Assembly: GCF_040412425.1 (NCBI RefSeq)
Contig: NC_089741.1
Coordinates: 42,143,538 to 42,207,537 of the forward strand
Length of the DNA stretch: 64,000 bases
Source: Macrobrachium rosenbergii
Taxonomy: Eukaryota > Arthropoda > Malacostraca > Decapoda > Palaemonidae
Direction: 5' to 3'
Part shown: positions 37,596-49,830 of the stretch, piece by piece
How positions within the stretch are numbered: position 1 is the first letter of the stretch
How the letters are laid out: the number at the start of each line of letters is the position of its first letter
The notes under the pieces: generated by a model
Seen by the model: the letters and a program-made list of their open reading frames with translations, nothing else
What the model was told of the DNA's origin: nothing
Database searches by the model: none
Made by a program: the position numbers and the translations under genes

Positions 37596-38485
37596 AAATG
37601 TATTGCAACCAGACAATTAACGCTTCTGGCCTTCTACTGTGCTACCAGGTACCTCCAGGTACAGAAGATTGAAGAGCCTGGACGCCTGCTTAGTCAAGGC
37701 CAATCGTTACGTTGACTAATTCGTCTCAATGCGGTGATGAATAATGAAAAAACAAACTGCAAACTATTGAAAACTTTCTAATCTTTATCATTAGTTGGAG
37801 TTATAAAATACACGCCTCTATCTTACATGTTTTAAGTATATAAGGGAGGGAGGGAGCACTCAACACATGCACTATGTCTAAATACAAAACACACCTTTAT
37901 CTATCTACCACCTATCTATCTATCTATCTATCATGCATGTTCGTTTGCATGTATTATGTATAAGAAACTGAGAGCGCTGTTAATACAAAGAGTGAACTGT
38001 CGAAAAAAAAAACCTCCCATCTTTATTATGAATGGTAATTTCTAAGGCACGCGCCTCTTTATATCTCTTTTTTTATCTGTCAATCTAATATGTAAGTTCG
38101 TATGTATGTATGTATATGTATGTATAAGAAACAGAGCATATGTTCGTTATGTATGTATAAGGAATAGAGAGCACTTAAACTGTAAATGGTCCAAAAAACC
38201 TTACCATCCTTATTACCAATCGAATTAAAAAAAAAAAATAACTTTACTATCTGTATCTACGTTACATATCTATACGATAGAAAGAGAGCAGTTAACAGTA
38301 CTCAGTTTCCTGTCCGCAATGCCCACCGTGGCTATACGCCACAGATATCGAGCTTAATACCCAGAAAGCAGTGCATCATTTCCTGTGGCCCACTTAATTT
38401 GCCGACGTCAGCACAACACTAAATTTAAAGTCCTGTCTGCCACTTACTAAAGTTGTTCTCAAAATTCATAAAACATCGTGAGAAA
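37596..38485. other. No gene seen; (TATC)n and (GTAT)n runs
   Basis: Tetranucleotide TATC run at 37911-37932 and GTAT at 38099-38126. Around them 'gtatgtataagaaacagag' variants recur as a diverged repeat of 100-200 bp. Confidence 0.5.
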
Positions 38486-38595
38486 GAAGGAGGAGGAGGA
38501 GGAGGAGGAGGAGGAGGAGGAGAAACGAGCAGGTTCTCGAAAGCTCTTGTGATGTATATACATATTTAATAGGATACACCTTTGTGGATTTTTCC

Positions 38596-38648
<53 letters not shown>
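38486..38648. repeat. (AGG)n and (AAT)n arrays
   Basis: AGG at 38489-38522 and AAT at 38597-38648. Confidence 0.95.
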
Positions 38649-39050
38649 GGTTATGGTAACAGCAGTAACACTCCACAGAAACGAAGCCGGAACTGTAAAT
38701 TGCATTTGAACTCATCCTCAATTACTCAGTTCTGCTCACACGAAACCAGCAGCTGTTTTAGACTTCGTGTGCAGAAGGGACGCCCACACAATCCAGTTTA
38801 ATATAATACAATTCAATTTGTATTTTAATGTATTACCTACATTTTTATTTATTACTTTGTTAATTTGTCTGTTTTTCTAATAACTGATGATCTCCTCTAT
38901 TTCCCATTCCCTTCTGTTACTCCTTTCGAATGAACACCATAATATTCTTTGGAAGCTTGAATTTCCAGTCAATGGCCCCTGTGGGCTTATTCCGTATGAA
39001 TAGGGGTGGTCATCCGAATAATAAAGAATAATAATATTAGGGTTCATTTT

Positions 39051-39051
<1 letters not shown>

Positions 39052-39099
<48 letters not shown>
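39052..39099. repeat. (AAT)n microsatellite
   Basis: About 15 AAT units. Confidence 0.95.
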
Positions 39100-39476
39100 T
39101 TTCTTCTCAAAATGGGTCCTGCGTCGAATGTATGGACTAAGGCCACTTTTTCCATCTAATTGCAACAGTTCCTATACTGTTGTACAGTCCTTACCGGATT
39201 TCGGACGCGGTCGCAACCGACATGTCACAGTTTCGTCACTCCTGCAATCCCTTTTCCCCATCCTACGCCACTAAGGCCACTGTGGTTTCGTTATACAGGA
39301 GTAAGAGTGTGTTCACCTTCAATTCTCCACAGAAATGTCGTCTTTCTACGCAAATCAAAGCGATGAAATGTAAAACAATTAAGTTTTGGTATATTACATT
39401 ACATAGGAAAAGAAATTTCATTCCTCTAGACCAGTGATGAGTTGAAAGTGGAAATATTTATTAAATTAACTAACGC
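39100..39476. other. No gene seen
   Basis: Two overlapping plus frames of 68 and 85 codons (39160-39437) are not low-complexity but show no domain and no splice context. Confidence 0.4.
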
Positions 39477-39778
39477 AATATACATATATATATATATACA
39501 TATATATTTATATACGTAAATATGTATATTTATATATACATATATATTATATATACATATATATGTGTGTGCGTGTGTATCAGTTCTTGAAAATATAAAA
39601 TCACAAAGCATGGCGATTATTCCGAGCTGAAAAGTTTCAATATACTCGGCCAATGTATGCATGCAGTGAAAAAAACAAAAATTAAATTTAATGATGTTGG
39701 GAAAAACCCAATTTTTCCTGACAACTTTATTACAAACTCAATAATAATGGAGAAAATGAAAGCAGATTAGTAGATTCG

Positions 39779-39782
<4 letters not shown>

Positions 39783-39857
<75 letters not shown>

Positions 39858-39936
39858 CATTAAATCGGAAATGATCGTGATAAGCGTAATCGGCCAAGTC
39901 ACGATTTTCCAAAGGATTCTTCATTGCTTTTCATCG

Positions 39937-40009
<73 letters not shown>

Positions 40010-40218
40010 GTCTCAATATTTGAGTGAAACTTATCTCAGTCAGTTTTGAGAGGATCGTATATATTTTTGTTCTAGTGGAACTACTACTACTATTACTACT
40101 CTCTCTCTCTCTCTCATAGTACTTGTCTCAATATTTGAGTTTAACTCATCTCTCTGTTTTGATTGGACCGTATATACGAGTATTTTTGTTCTGAGTAGAG
40201 AACTCCCCTCCCCCCCCC

Positions 40219-40270
<52 letters not shown>
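39783..40270. repeat. (GA)n array plus compound (CT)n satellite
   Basis: (GA)n 39783-39855 is followed by CT arrays at 39940-40006, 40099-40117 and 40223-40269. The two spacers between CT arrays are copies of each other ('tgtctcaatatttgagt', 'cgtatata', 'tatttttgttct'). Confidence 0.92.
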
Positions 40271-40273
<3 letters not shown>

Positions 40274-40564
40274 AACGACCTTAGAGCAGGTGGAATCGGC
40301 TACAGAAACCAACCAAAACCCCAAATGAAGAAAATAAACATAACCAATCTTCGTGGTACAATTAAAGCGAAAGCGGAATAAATATAGAGCAATATGTCTG
40401 TTTGACCTTTAGCTCGCTGGTTGAGATGGATGAGGGTCTATCCAGGGGAGATTTTAAATGTTCCCCTCATATGATATAAGGATGAATAATTGTTCCATGG
40501 AGAGAGATTCTCTACTCAAACTCAGAGACGCCTTCACTCAAAACTGAGATATACATTCTACTCA

Positions 40565-40565
<1 letters not shown>

Positions 40566-40598
<33 letters not shown>

Positions 40599-40620
40599 TA
40601 AAGTTCACTCAGAGGTTCCT

Positions 40621-40666
<46 letters not shown>

Positions 40667-40705
40667 CGCCTCAAATTCCACAAGAGAGAGAGAGAGGGTC
40701 AATTC

Positions 40706-40753
<48 letters not shown>
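40566..40753. repeat. Cluster of (GA)n arrays with 'ttccacaag' spacers
   Basis: GA runs at 40567-40592, 40624-40661, 40683-40697 and 40710-40751, separated by spacers ending 'cctcaag' or 'attccacaag'. Confidence 0.92.
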
Positions 40754-41154
40754 TGTTCCACCCAAAAGCGTCTCATCAAGCTGCAATCACTAATCACTTC
40801 CTTGATCAAGAGTTGCCAATTAGCCCTTTTACGTTTGACGGCTGGTGGTGAAAGGTAGGGCCTCTTAATACACGGTGATGATTATAGAAGACCTTATCAA
40901 CAGCCAGCGTCATTTCAGAACGCAAATTACAAGGCTAAACGTTACTGATGTAATAGTGTCTCTTTTTATATCATAGTGTGTCGAAATGTCTATAAAGAAA
41001 CGCGATGTATTTTTAGAAAAGTAAACGTGTTGCTGCATTCAAGATGGTATATTGACAACAGTATTTTAATTCCTTGTGTTTATTATCAGCGTTTTTTCTA
41101 TTTTCCAGTTAGAATATAGGGACAACAATATAGCCTATATTACAAGTCCTCGTG

Positions 41155-41196
<42 letters not shown>

Positions 41197-42180
41197 CTAT
41201 AATGAAGTGAAAATATATATTAAAAATCAACATAAAACGAGAACTCAATTTTCCTTATCCGATGAAAACAGTAAAGTTACCATCAAAGTTACATATTTTA
41301 TTATTATTATTTTATTATTATTATTATTATTATTCTTATTATTATTCTTATATTATTATTATTACCACAACTACTACTGCTGCTGTAGCTACGAAAACTA
41401 GCAAACATATACATAATCAAAAATGCCAATAATTAAATTCAGCGCCTTTCCATCATCAATCAAGTCCATCAACACCTAACTGTCATAAACTCTGTACCCT
41501 TCGCAGGAGGGTAAAAAGGCTGCGGGGGGTACAAAGGCAGAGTGTCATCAGTGACTAACAAAAACCATATTAGCAGTATTGTAGCAGAGCTGAAAATAAC
41601 TCTTTAGAAAGCATAAGACGCTTCAAATTGGTTCTGGATAGCAAATTATAACGCAAAGTTCACAACCGAGGAACAAAAATATTCTGAAAAATCGAAAGCA
41701 ATACGTGAATCAGAATAACCTGTCAAATGGGGACTAAGGGTAAAAATAAACCACCTTGAGAGATGAACGAATTCAATTCCATAATACCTATCTTTTTTCC
41801 CCTTTAAAGTATTTACAAGTGATAATGCTTGCGGAGAAACAAATCTAGTTGTGTGTGGGGACAAATATATTACCTAAAAATAAATCTAAACAGAGAGCTT
41901 TCGGGAATCTGTCCAATTCCCCTTTTTAATCTGATAATGCTTTCGCTTACGGCATTTTTACCCTTTCCTGGGAAAGCGAACATTCCAAAGCGTTTGCTCG
42001 CCACTCCCAAAGCTGATAACCAGTTACTTTAAAAACTCCTGGTCCTTTAACCTTTCAAGCTTAAAACACAGCAGCTCTACCCATAATTCCGTGCCATTAA
42101 AACGGGGCGGAAGTAACCTTGAAGGGTGCTAGCGGCACAGAATCACCTCTGCTATTCAACATCTGTAGAAAACCCCAAAA
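40754..42180. other. No gene seen; (ATT)n runs
   Basis: ATT arrays at 41158-41194 and 41298-41363. The remainder is unique with only short unrecognised frames. Confidence 0.5.
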
Positions 42181-42340
<160 letters not shown>

Positions 42341-42344
42341 GATT

Positions 42345-42885
42345 ACTTCAGTTGAATGCACGTATACCACGAAATTACAGCTCAATCCATGTTGACCTCA
42401 ATACGTATACCACAATACATTTATACCACAGTTAAATGCATCTACACCATGAATACGTCAGTACAATGCTTGTGTATAAAGAATACGTCAGTTAAATGCA
42501 TGTATACCACGAATACGCAATTTCAATGCATGTATACAACAAATACGTCAGTTCAATTAATATACACCAGTTCAATGCATGTATACCACATACACGTCAG
42601 TTCAATGAATATACAGTATACCATGAATAAGTTAGTTCAATGCATGTTAACGCGAATACATCAGTTAAATGCATGTATACCATGAATACGTCAGTTCAAT
42701 GCATGTATACTATGAATACGTCAGTTCAATGCATGTATACTATGAATACGTCAGTGCAATGCATGTATATCAAAGTAAGCCACTTCCATGCATGTATACC
42801 AGGAATCCGTCAGTTCAATGCATGTACACAACGAATACCCCTGTTAAATGCATGTATGCCACGAATACCTCAGTTTTACGAACAA
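42345..42885. repeat. Minisatellite, period 30 bp, about 17 units
   Basis: Unit 'cagttcaatgcatgtatacc' plus 'atgaatacgt'. Units at 42660-42770 are nearly exact. Because 30 is divisible by 3 the array stays open, giving a decapeptide repeat of the MHVYHEYVSS type, but no other gene signal exists. Confidence 0.94.
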
Positions 42886-43144
42886 GGGAAGACAAAGAGA
42901 GAGAGAGAGAGAGACGTGACACCAATGAGCACCAAGGGATCTACAGAAATCTCCGCGGGATGTCACATGACCTGGTTCGAGGAACAAAGCCGCTTGTTTT
43001 TGCGATCTTTATGTAATATTCACATCAAAATTCGAGTGCGTTCTCGTATTTTTCCTGGACTTAAGTTACTTCCAAACATCAAATATGCTTCTTGAGTCTT
43101 TGGGGCGGGGGGGGGGGGTTAAGGACGAGTACAGTCAGGAGAAT

Positions 43145-43385
43145 GGAAAGCTGCAGTATCTGCAAAATTTTCGAAATTGAGATACGCCACCTACTGGGCT
43201 CGTGAAACACTAATACACAGGTTACTGTAGTTTCAGAATGATTCTTCAATCTTTCCACGAGTATTTAAGGGGTCCCATTTGCAGTATCTGCGAAATTAGT
43301 AGTAAGGCAAGGGAGTATCAACCATTTTTCTCAGTTTCGTATTTTTGCAGATACTGCAGTCTTCCGCTTTAGGGCAGTATAGCCT
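43145..43385. mobile_element. MITE-like inverted-repeat element, copy 1
   Basis: Starts 'ggaaagctgcagtatctgca' and ends with 'tgcagatactgcagtcttcc' and 'gctttagggcagta'. The two ends are near-perfect inverted repeats of about 23 bp, and 'ttgcagtatctgc' occurs again internally. A second copy with about the same length and interior lies at 46852. No transposase frame exists, so it would be non-autonomous. Superfamily is not determinable. Confidence 0.75.
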
Positions 43386-43707
43386 TTAACAAAGAACTGA
43401 ATTCCTGTATAATCCCTACACTTAATAACGGGCCAGATGAGTTCCATGGTGACATGCTCAAGTTGCATTTACACAAACTGTAATTTAGTTAAAACTATTT
43501 TTAAAAATCGCTTTTAAGCCTTTACGTTACCAAAGAAAACCAGTACCCAATTGATAAAAAACTCGCAATTAAACATCCGTTGACTATAAAATCAAAACTA
43601 AAATAGTTTCATGTAAAATAAAAATTAAGTATATAAACAGACCTCCTAAGATGATGAAAAAATGCCAATAACCTCGAAGGCAACTAAGAACATTTTTTAG
43701 AATAAGT
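43386..43707. other. No gene seen
   Basis: Unique AT-rich sequence. Confidence 0.45.
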
Positions 43708-44127
43708 AAAAAATGCGCCGAAGTTTCCTCGGCGCAATCGAGTTTTCAGTATATCGTATAATCAAGGCCACCGAAAATAGATCTCTCTTTCGGTGGTCTC
43801 GGTATAATGCTGTTTGAGCCGTGGCCCATGATACTTTAACCACGGCCCGGTAGTGGCCTGTCCTATATCGTTGCCAGAAGCACGATTATGGCTAAATTTA
43901 AACTTAAAATAAAAACTGAGGCTAGAGGGCTGCAATTTGGTATGTTTGATGACTGGAGGGTGGATGATCAACATACCAATTTGCAGCCCTCTAGCCTTAA
44001 TAGATTTTAAGATATGAGGGCGGACAGAACCAGTGCGGACAGAAAAAAGTTCGGACAGAATAAAGTGCGGACAGAAAGTGCGAACGGACAGACAAAGCCG
44101 GCACAATAGTTTTCTTTTACAGAAATA
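43708..44127 (+). repeat. Dispersed repeat family A, copy 5 (best preserved)
   Basis: Contains all hairpins of the family: GCGCCGA/TCGGCGC at the head, CCACCGAAA/TTTCGGTGG, GCCGTGG/CCACGGC, and the large palindrome at about 43917-44000 whose arms are 'ggctagagggctgcaa' and 'ttgcagccctctagcc'. Near the tail a short direct repeat 'gtgcggacagaa' occurs three to four times. Ends 'agttttcttttacagaaa'. Confidence 0.88.
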
Positions 44128-44181
44128 TAAATACGATACAAATATGCAATTGATTAAATGAAAATTTAAATTCCCATATAA

Positions 44182-44184
<3 letters not shown>

Positions 44185-44254
<70 letters not shown>
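44185..44254. repeat. (CT)n microsatellite
   Basis: About 35 CT units. Confidence 0.97.
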
Positions 44255-44259
<5 letters not shown>

Positions 44260-44574
44260 CATTGTGATCTCGTGGTGTTCAGTGTTATGCAGTTCTTCGG
44301 TTCTTCTACAGCAGAACCGAAATAGGCACTGAAGGCGATTTTCCTAAAATGATCAATAATAATCACTCCCGTTATCCGGTCTGTAGCTTTATTCTCGGCA
44401 CCGCAGACATTTTCCCTTCTCGGTTCTCTCTTTATTGTGTGGTATACATGAAGGTATTTCGATCCCAGTCACGTCCACTTCACGTACAGAAGTACCGCTA
44501 GATTAAAAAAATACGTAGTCTAAATGAAGTAAGTGCTCCGGTCTCCAAAATGTTAAAATGCCTGCGCGCGCACA

Positions 44575-44636
<62 letters not shown>
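44575..44636. repeat. (CT)n microsatellite
   Basis: About 30 CT units preceded by 'gcgcgcgcacacg'. Confidence 0.96.
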
Positions 44637-44639
<3 letters not shown>

Positions 44640-44824
44640 GGCTTCAAAAACTTTAATGGCAAGGGAAAAGAGTTTTTAAGTTGATAGTTTTATATATATA
44701 TATCACATATATATCATAATATATATATAAATATGTATATGTATACATATATATGTAATTATATCGAAAAATTGAGAGGCTGTAGCCTCAATAGACTGGC
44801 AGATGAAAAGAAGCTGTAACCAAA

Positions 44825-45062
44825 CTCAATTATCATCCTACAAACTGTTACAAATAATTGAAGAAAATAACCCTATAAACTGTTATAAATAAATAAATTG
44901 AAAAAAATCATCCTATAAACTATTATACATAAATAATTGAAGAAAATCATCCTATAAACTATTATACATAAATAATTGAAAATCATCCTATAAACTGTTA
45001 TATATATATAAATAATTGAAGAAAATCATCCTTTAAACTGTTATAAATAACTGAAGAAAAAC
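44825..45062. repeat. Minisatellite, period about 36-40 bp
   Basis: Unit 'aataattgaagaaaatcatc' followed by 'ctataaactgttatacata'; five to six copies. Confidence 0.9.
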
Positions 45063-45351
45063 AATTCATCGACATCGATTCGACAACTATTATTAAACAC
45101 TGTCATGTCAAGTTTACCTCCTACGCATTTTATTCCGAATTTCAAATATTTACCCGTGTACTGTCTGGTCTGTGAAAGCCTACAACAACAACAACAGCAA
45201 TCAAAACACCAATTATTGAATAACACCGTTAAAATGTATAATGAAATCCGCAACTGTTTTTCGCTGCCCTGATACACAAACGTTCTAAATTTGAGCCCTA
45301 AGAAAACCCTACATACGATCCATTACAAAAGGGCTCTGTGAGGTTAATTCT

Positions 45352-45354
<3 letters not shown>

Positions 45355-45402
<48 letters not shown>

Positions 45403-45599
45403 TAATAATAATAATAATAATAATGCTGTCAGACTAATAATATCAGTGGTGAATTATGTTGATTTTATAAAAACGTTACAAGAGCTTTCGAACCCTGTCC
45501 TGAGTTTATTTTATAAAATCAACATAATTCACCACTGAATATTATTATGGATGGACCTGATATACACCATGTCCCGTTTTCGATCTAGGGGAGAAACAC

Positions 45600-45628
<29 letters not shown>
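45355..45628. repeat. (AAT)n arrays bracketing a long hairpin
   Basis: AAT runs at 45352-45400, 45404-45424 and 45600-45627. Between them a 30-bp perfect inverted repeat, starting 'tcagtggtgaattatgttga' at 45443-45472 and mirrored at 45509-45538, encloses a 36-base loop with 'agagctttcgaaccctg'. Confidence 0.93.
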
Positions 45629-45630
<2 letters not shown>

Positions 45631-45735
45631 CGACTTAACTGAACAGGAACCAGTGTCCTACACCGTGTAAATCGGCCCAAACATTTACCTGGAAGGAAAG
45701 AATAAAAGAATAAGATTAGATACTAAAGATAAGCG

Positions 45736-45738
<3 letters not shown>

Positions 45739-45796
<58 letters not shown>

Positions 45797-45912
45797 CTAT
45801 TACATTAACCAAACACTGATCCTTCTCAAAAGCGTATGCTGTTCTGGTTCTCTAGGGTCCGGTCGCTTGCTGGATCTGCAACCTGACGTGCATTATGCAT
45901 TGCATAAGAGGG

Positions 45913-45995
<83 letters not shown>
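45739..45995. repeat. (GA)n and (AT)n arrays
   Basis: GA run 45739-45793 and AT run 45918-45995. Confidence 0.96.
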
Positions 45996-45999
<4 letters not shown>

Positions 46000-46850
46000 T
46001 GAGTAGTAGTTTTTTCATCACCTAGGTGTCATCTGCCTCGTCTAGATGTTTGCGAGGATTATTTTTTCATGCAATAGAATAAAAAAAAATTATAATTTCT
46101 AAATCAAACTAGTATCAATTACTACTCCACTTAATGATAAATTAAATGGAAATCATTTACTACTTATATAAATAGTTCGAAGGGTAATCGTGTTTTATAT
46201 ATTACATCTACTATATTAAGTGCATTAAAACAAAAATATTAATACAAAAAGATTTTAAAAGGTCAACCATATACACAAAAGCAGTAAAATAAAAAATTAC
46301 GATTGATAAACCAAGTGAAAATCGGTCGATTGCTACACGGACGAAAAAAAAGCAAAGGTTAGCCTTGCTTAACATTTACAACTAATTTTAATGAAAAATA
46401 CTAATATATAAAACCATTTTCAAGGTCAATTCTCATGCAAGCCAATCACACGGAAAGCTCAACCACATACACAAGTGCAGTACAATAATCAAGATTGATA
46501 TGGCAAATGAAATTGGAGGGTGATCATTTTTATGGGGCATCGTAAATATATTTTCAAGGTCAATCCTCCTACAAGTCAATAACATACGAAGCCAAAACAC
46601 TTCATGCACAAGTATTGAAGTAATTGCACTATAAGGACAGAAGAGCCCTTCTTCAATTATTAAAACGCTGAATATAGAACTGTCGTCATTGAATCTTACA
46701 GCTGACATATATTACTAAGCTTTTTCTCAGCTGGTTTCTGTTAAATGGCATCCCAATCGCCGTGGTCAGGGTATGTCAATGAATGGGGAATTAAGAGTGG
46801 TTACAACTTGACTTATAATTCTTCTTTTCTATATCATTACTAATATGGAA
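45996..46850. other. No gene seen; diverged direct duplication
   Basis: The pair 'ttttcaaggtcaat.ct' plus 'caagtcaat.ac' occurs near 46421 and 46551, about 130 bp apart. No credible coding frame. Confidence 0.45.
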
Positions 46851-46851
46851 A

Positions 46852-47085
46852 ACTGCAGTATCTGCAAAAGTTCCGAAGCTGAGATGTGCCCCCTATTGGG
46901 CTCGTGAAACGCCAGTATAAAAATTACTGCAGTTTCACAATGATTCTTCAATGCTTTATTTAGGAGGTCCCATTTGCAGTATCTGCAAAATCAGTACTAA
47001 GGCAAGGAAAAACTGCAGTATCTACCATTTTTCTCAGTTTTGCATCTTGCACATACTGCAGTCTTCCATTTTAGGGTAGTGTTAT
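46852..47085. mobile_element. MITE-like inverted-repeat element, copy 2
   Basis: Starts 'tggaaaactgcagtatctgc' and ends 'catactgcagtcttcca' plus 'ttttagggtagtg'. The interior matches the copy at 43145 ('gggctcgtgaaac', 'atgattcttcaat', 'gtcccatttgcagtatctgc'). Confidence 0.75.
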
Positions 47086-47759
47086 CATATAAACAAAAGC
47101 GCCAAGCCTTAATCAATGCTGAGTCCGTGCTATAAAAGCGGTAACAGCCAATTTGCCAGGACATGAAATTATATAATTCTATTTTTAAATATTCGCGCAT
47201 CATATTCGTCGCTGTTAAGTTCAAAGGCTTCTGCAATTATTTCTTCTCATTTATTACAGCAAACTGCAGCATAATTCCTTGATTCAATATCAAAACACCG
47301 TCATAACAGCTGTTCCTCGTCACTCAAAACAATTTTTTTTTAAATTACGATTCTAGAAAAAAAATTGCATGTTTATTCCGTGCAATAATATTAATACCGA
47401 CAAATTACGTTAATAAATGGCTGGGAAATCATTTGAAGTTAATGGCCATGCTAATTAGATCTCTGTTAAAAGCCTGTGCCACACGAGCACATTCAAATCA
47501 CTCGTTCATTATTAAGTCAGAACGTTTGTATATGAAGTCAATTACACACCGTATGTCTATACAAGTTGTTTAATGAGATTATCGCATGATTTCTCCACCC
47601 TCAGTGTCACGTGTGACAGCCACTGAACGGAGTAACAAGGGAGACATATTTATCCTAAACAGCAACAAAAAATACCCCAAACTGTCCTGAATTCTCTTGG
47701 GAGAATTCCTTCTCTAGTCGCTACTAGTAACACCAGTCACGCCATCTCTTCCCAGACCT
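47086..47759. other. No gene seen
   Basis: Unique sequence with no supported feature. Confidence 0.45.
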
Positions 47760-48215
47760 CTCTGGGGAAATGGGTAATCCTCGTGGGGTTTTGAGTGTCA
47801 CTGACCTTTTCCTCTCCTACTAATACAATACCAGGCTTTGGATTTCTCCCACTGCCTCTTGTTTTCCACAATTCAATACAGGGCCATTTCTCTCTTTCAA
47901 AGTCTCACCCTTTCAGGATTATGGAATGGTCACTGACACTCTTCTCCCTTCTAGTACTAAGCTTTGGACTTCTCTCACTGCATATGTTTTCCCCAACTCT
48001 TAAACCTTCCTCCTTAGGAAGCAGGGCCATTTCTCCCTTACTAAAGACTCACCATCTTATGATTATGTAAGGTTAAATTACTTTTTTTCTCCCTTCGATC
48101 AAGCTTTGGATTTCTCTCACTACTTCTGTTTTCCCAGATATTACCTTTCGCCTTAGAAAGTAGGGCCATTCTCTTTAATTATTAAGTCTTATCCTTCTCC
48201 ATTATATTATTTTTA
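47760..48215. repeat. Satellite, period about 126-141 bp, three units
   Basis: 'gctttggatttctctcactg' or variants occur at about 47835, 47961 and 48102, each followed by 'gttttcc', 'gcagggccatttctc' and 'aagtctcacc'. Confidence 0.85.
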
Positions 48216-48365
48216 GGTATTTCCTACATGATCCTCTTTTATATTTACTTATCTTTTTAATTACCTATTTAATTTTATTACGGTGTCAAATAACATAGTT
48301 GTGACGCCAGTGTTTAGCCGTCATAAATAAATCAATCAATCAATCCTATTTACCCTTAACTCTCA

Positions 48366-48414
<49 letters not shown>

Positions 48415-48460
48415 CTGGCGTGACATAGCCTTATCAATCCTATTTATCCTTGACTCTCAA

Positions 48461-48499
<39 letters not shown>

Positions 48500-48579
48500 G
48501 TGCTGAGAGCAGAGCCTTATCAAAGAGACTCTCAGAGAGAGAGAGAGAGAGAGAGAGATCCTGTGCTGAGACTGGCCTT

Positions 48580-48612
<33 letters not shown>

Positions 48613-49216
48613 GAGAGAGATAAGGAGAGCTGGCGTGACATAGCCCCTAACAATCCCTAGGAGAGACTCTCAGAGAGAGAGAGAGAGAGGCGAGACAGAG
48701 ATCAAGATTTATCCCTTAAGAGAGAGAGAGAGAGTACTGCTGGCGTGCACAGCCTTATCAATGCTCAGGAGAGACTTGACATCCTCAAGGAAGAGTAAGA
48801 GTTAAGAGTGTCCCATCACCGATCTCCTCGAGAGAGAGGCGTCTCGTGATGAAGATACAAAGAGAGATAGAGAGTTTAAGATGATTTACTGGAACTTATA
48901 AGTTCCTGAATATTTATCTTTTAACATTTATTCCATTTTTTCTGAGAGAAACAGAGAAGAGAGAGTCTTATAAATAATAGAAGCGTGGACATGCTGAGAG
49001 ATAAAAGTGCGTAGTCCATATTAACTGTAAAATCCACACTGTCGTAACTCAAAGAATAAGTAAGTCTACAAACATCCTTTTACATTTGTTGGGGGGAGTC
49101 TGATTAAACTACTGGAAAGATACAAAGTGCTGATTTGATTAAAATATTGTGTGGTTCCTTATCAATAGGCTATTTATCCTTAATTTCATGGAGGAGAGAG
49201 AGAGAGAGAGAGAGAT

Positions 49217-49252
<36 letters not shown>

Positions 49253-49424
49253 TGCTGGCGTGACATGGCCTTATCATCATGCTCAGGAAGATATATACTG
49301 GCATCCCTTATCCCAAGGGTATATATCACATATAGCTATATATATAATCATAGGTTAAAGTGTCCCCATCACCTATCTCCAGACCAGACAATGATATATC
49401 GTATTAATTTTCTCGTGAATACAA

Positions 49425-49469
<45 letters not shown>

Positions 49470-49830
49470 CGATATTAAAGTTTAAGATGATTTACTGGAA
49501 CTTCTAAGTTCCTGAATATTACCACTTTTCTTTTTACATTTTATTCCATTTTTTTTTTCTGTGAGAAACACGCGAACTCCATTATCAAGTTGTCTTATAA
49601 GCAAAAGTCCGGCTGTAAAGCGCTGGGACTATAATGCTGCTCTTCCGTCCACACCTCTCTTATATGGTCTTTCTCTGATCCCAGTCCATGCGTTCTCTTG
49701 CGTTTTCTTCGTTTCCTTGCTAACTGTAAAATCCACAGTGTTCCTGCCAATTTGTTCAAAGAATAAGAAAGTCTACAAACACTCATTTAGTCATTTGTTT
49801 GGTGTTTGGCAGCTGCCGACGTCTGATTAA
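48366..49830. repeat. Tandem segmental duplication (about 0.6-0.7 kb units) containing (GA)n arrays
   Basis: Left unit (about 48430-49130) and right unit (about 49165-49830) share, in order: GA arrays with 'gtgctggcgtgacat.gcctt', 'tgctcaggaaga', 'agatgatttactggaactt', 'aagttcctgaatatt', 'ttattccatttttt', 'aactgtaaaatccaca', 'caaagaataag.aagtctac' and 'gtctgattaaact'. Within the left unit the GA plus 'ctggcgtgacatagcc' module is itself amplified several times. Confidence 0.88.
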
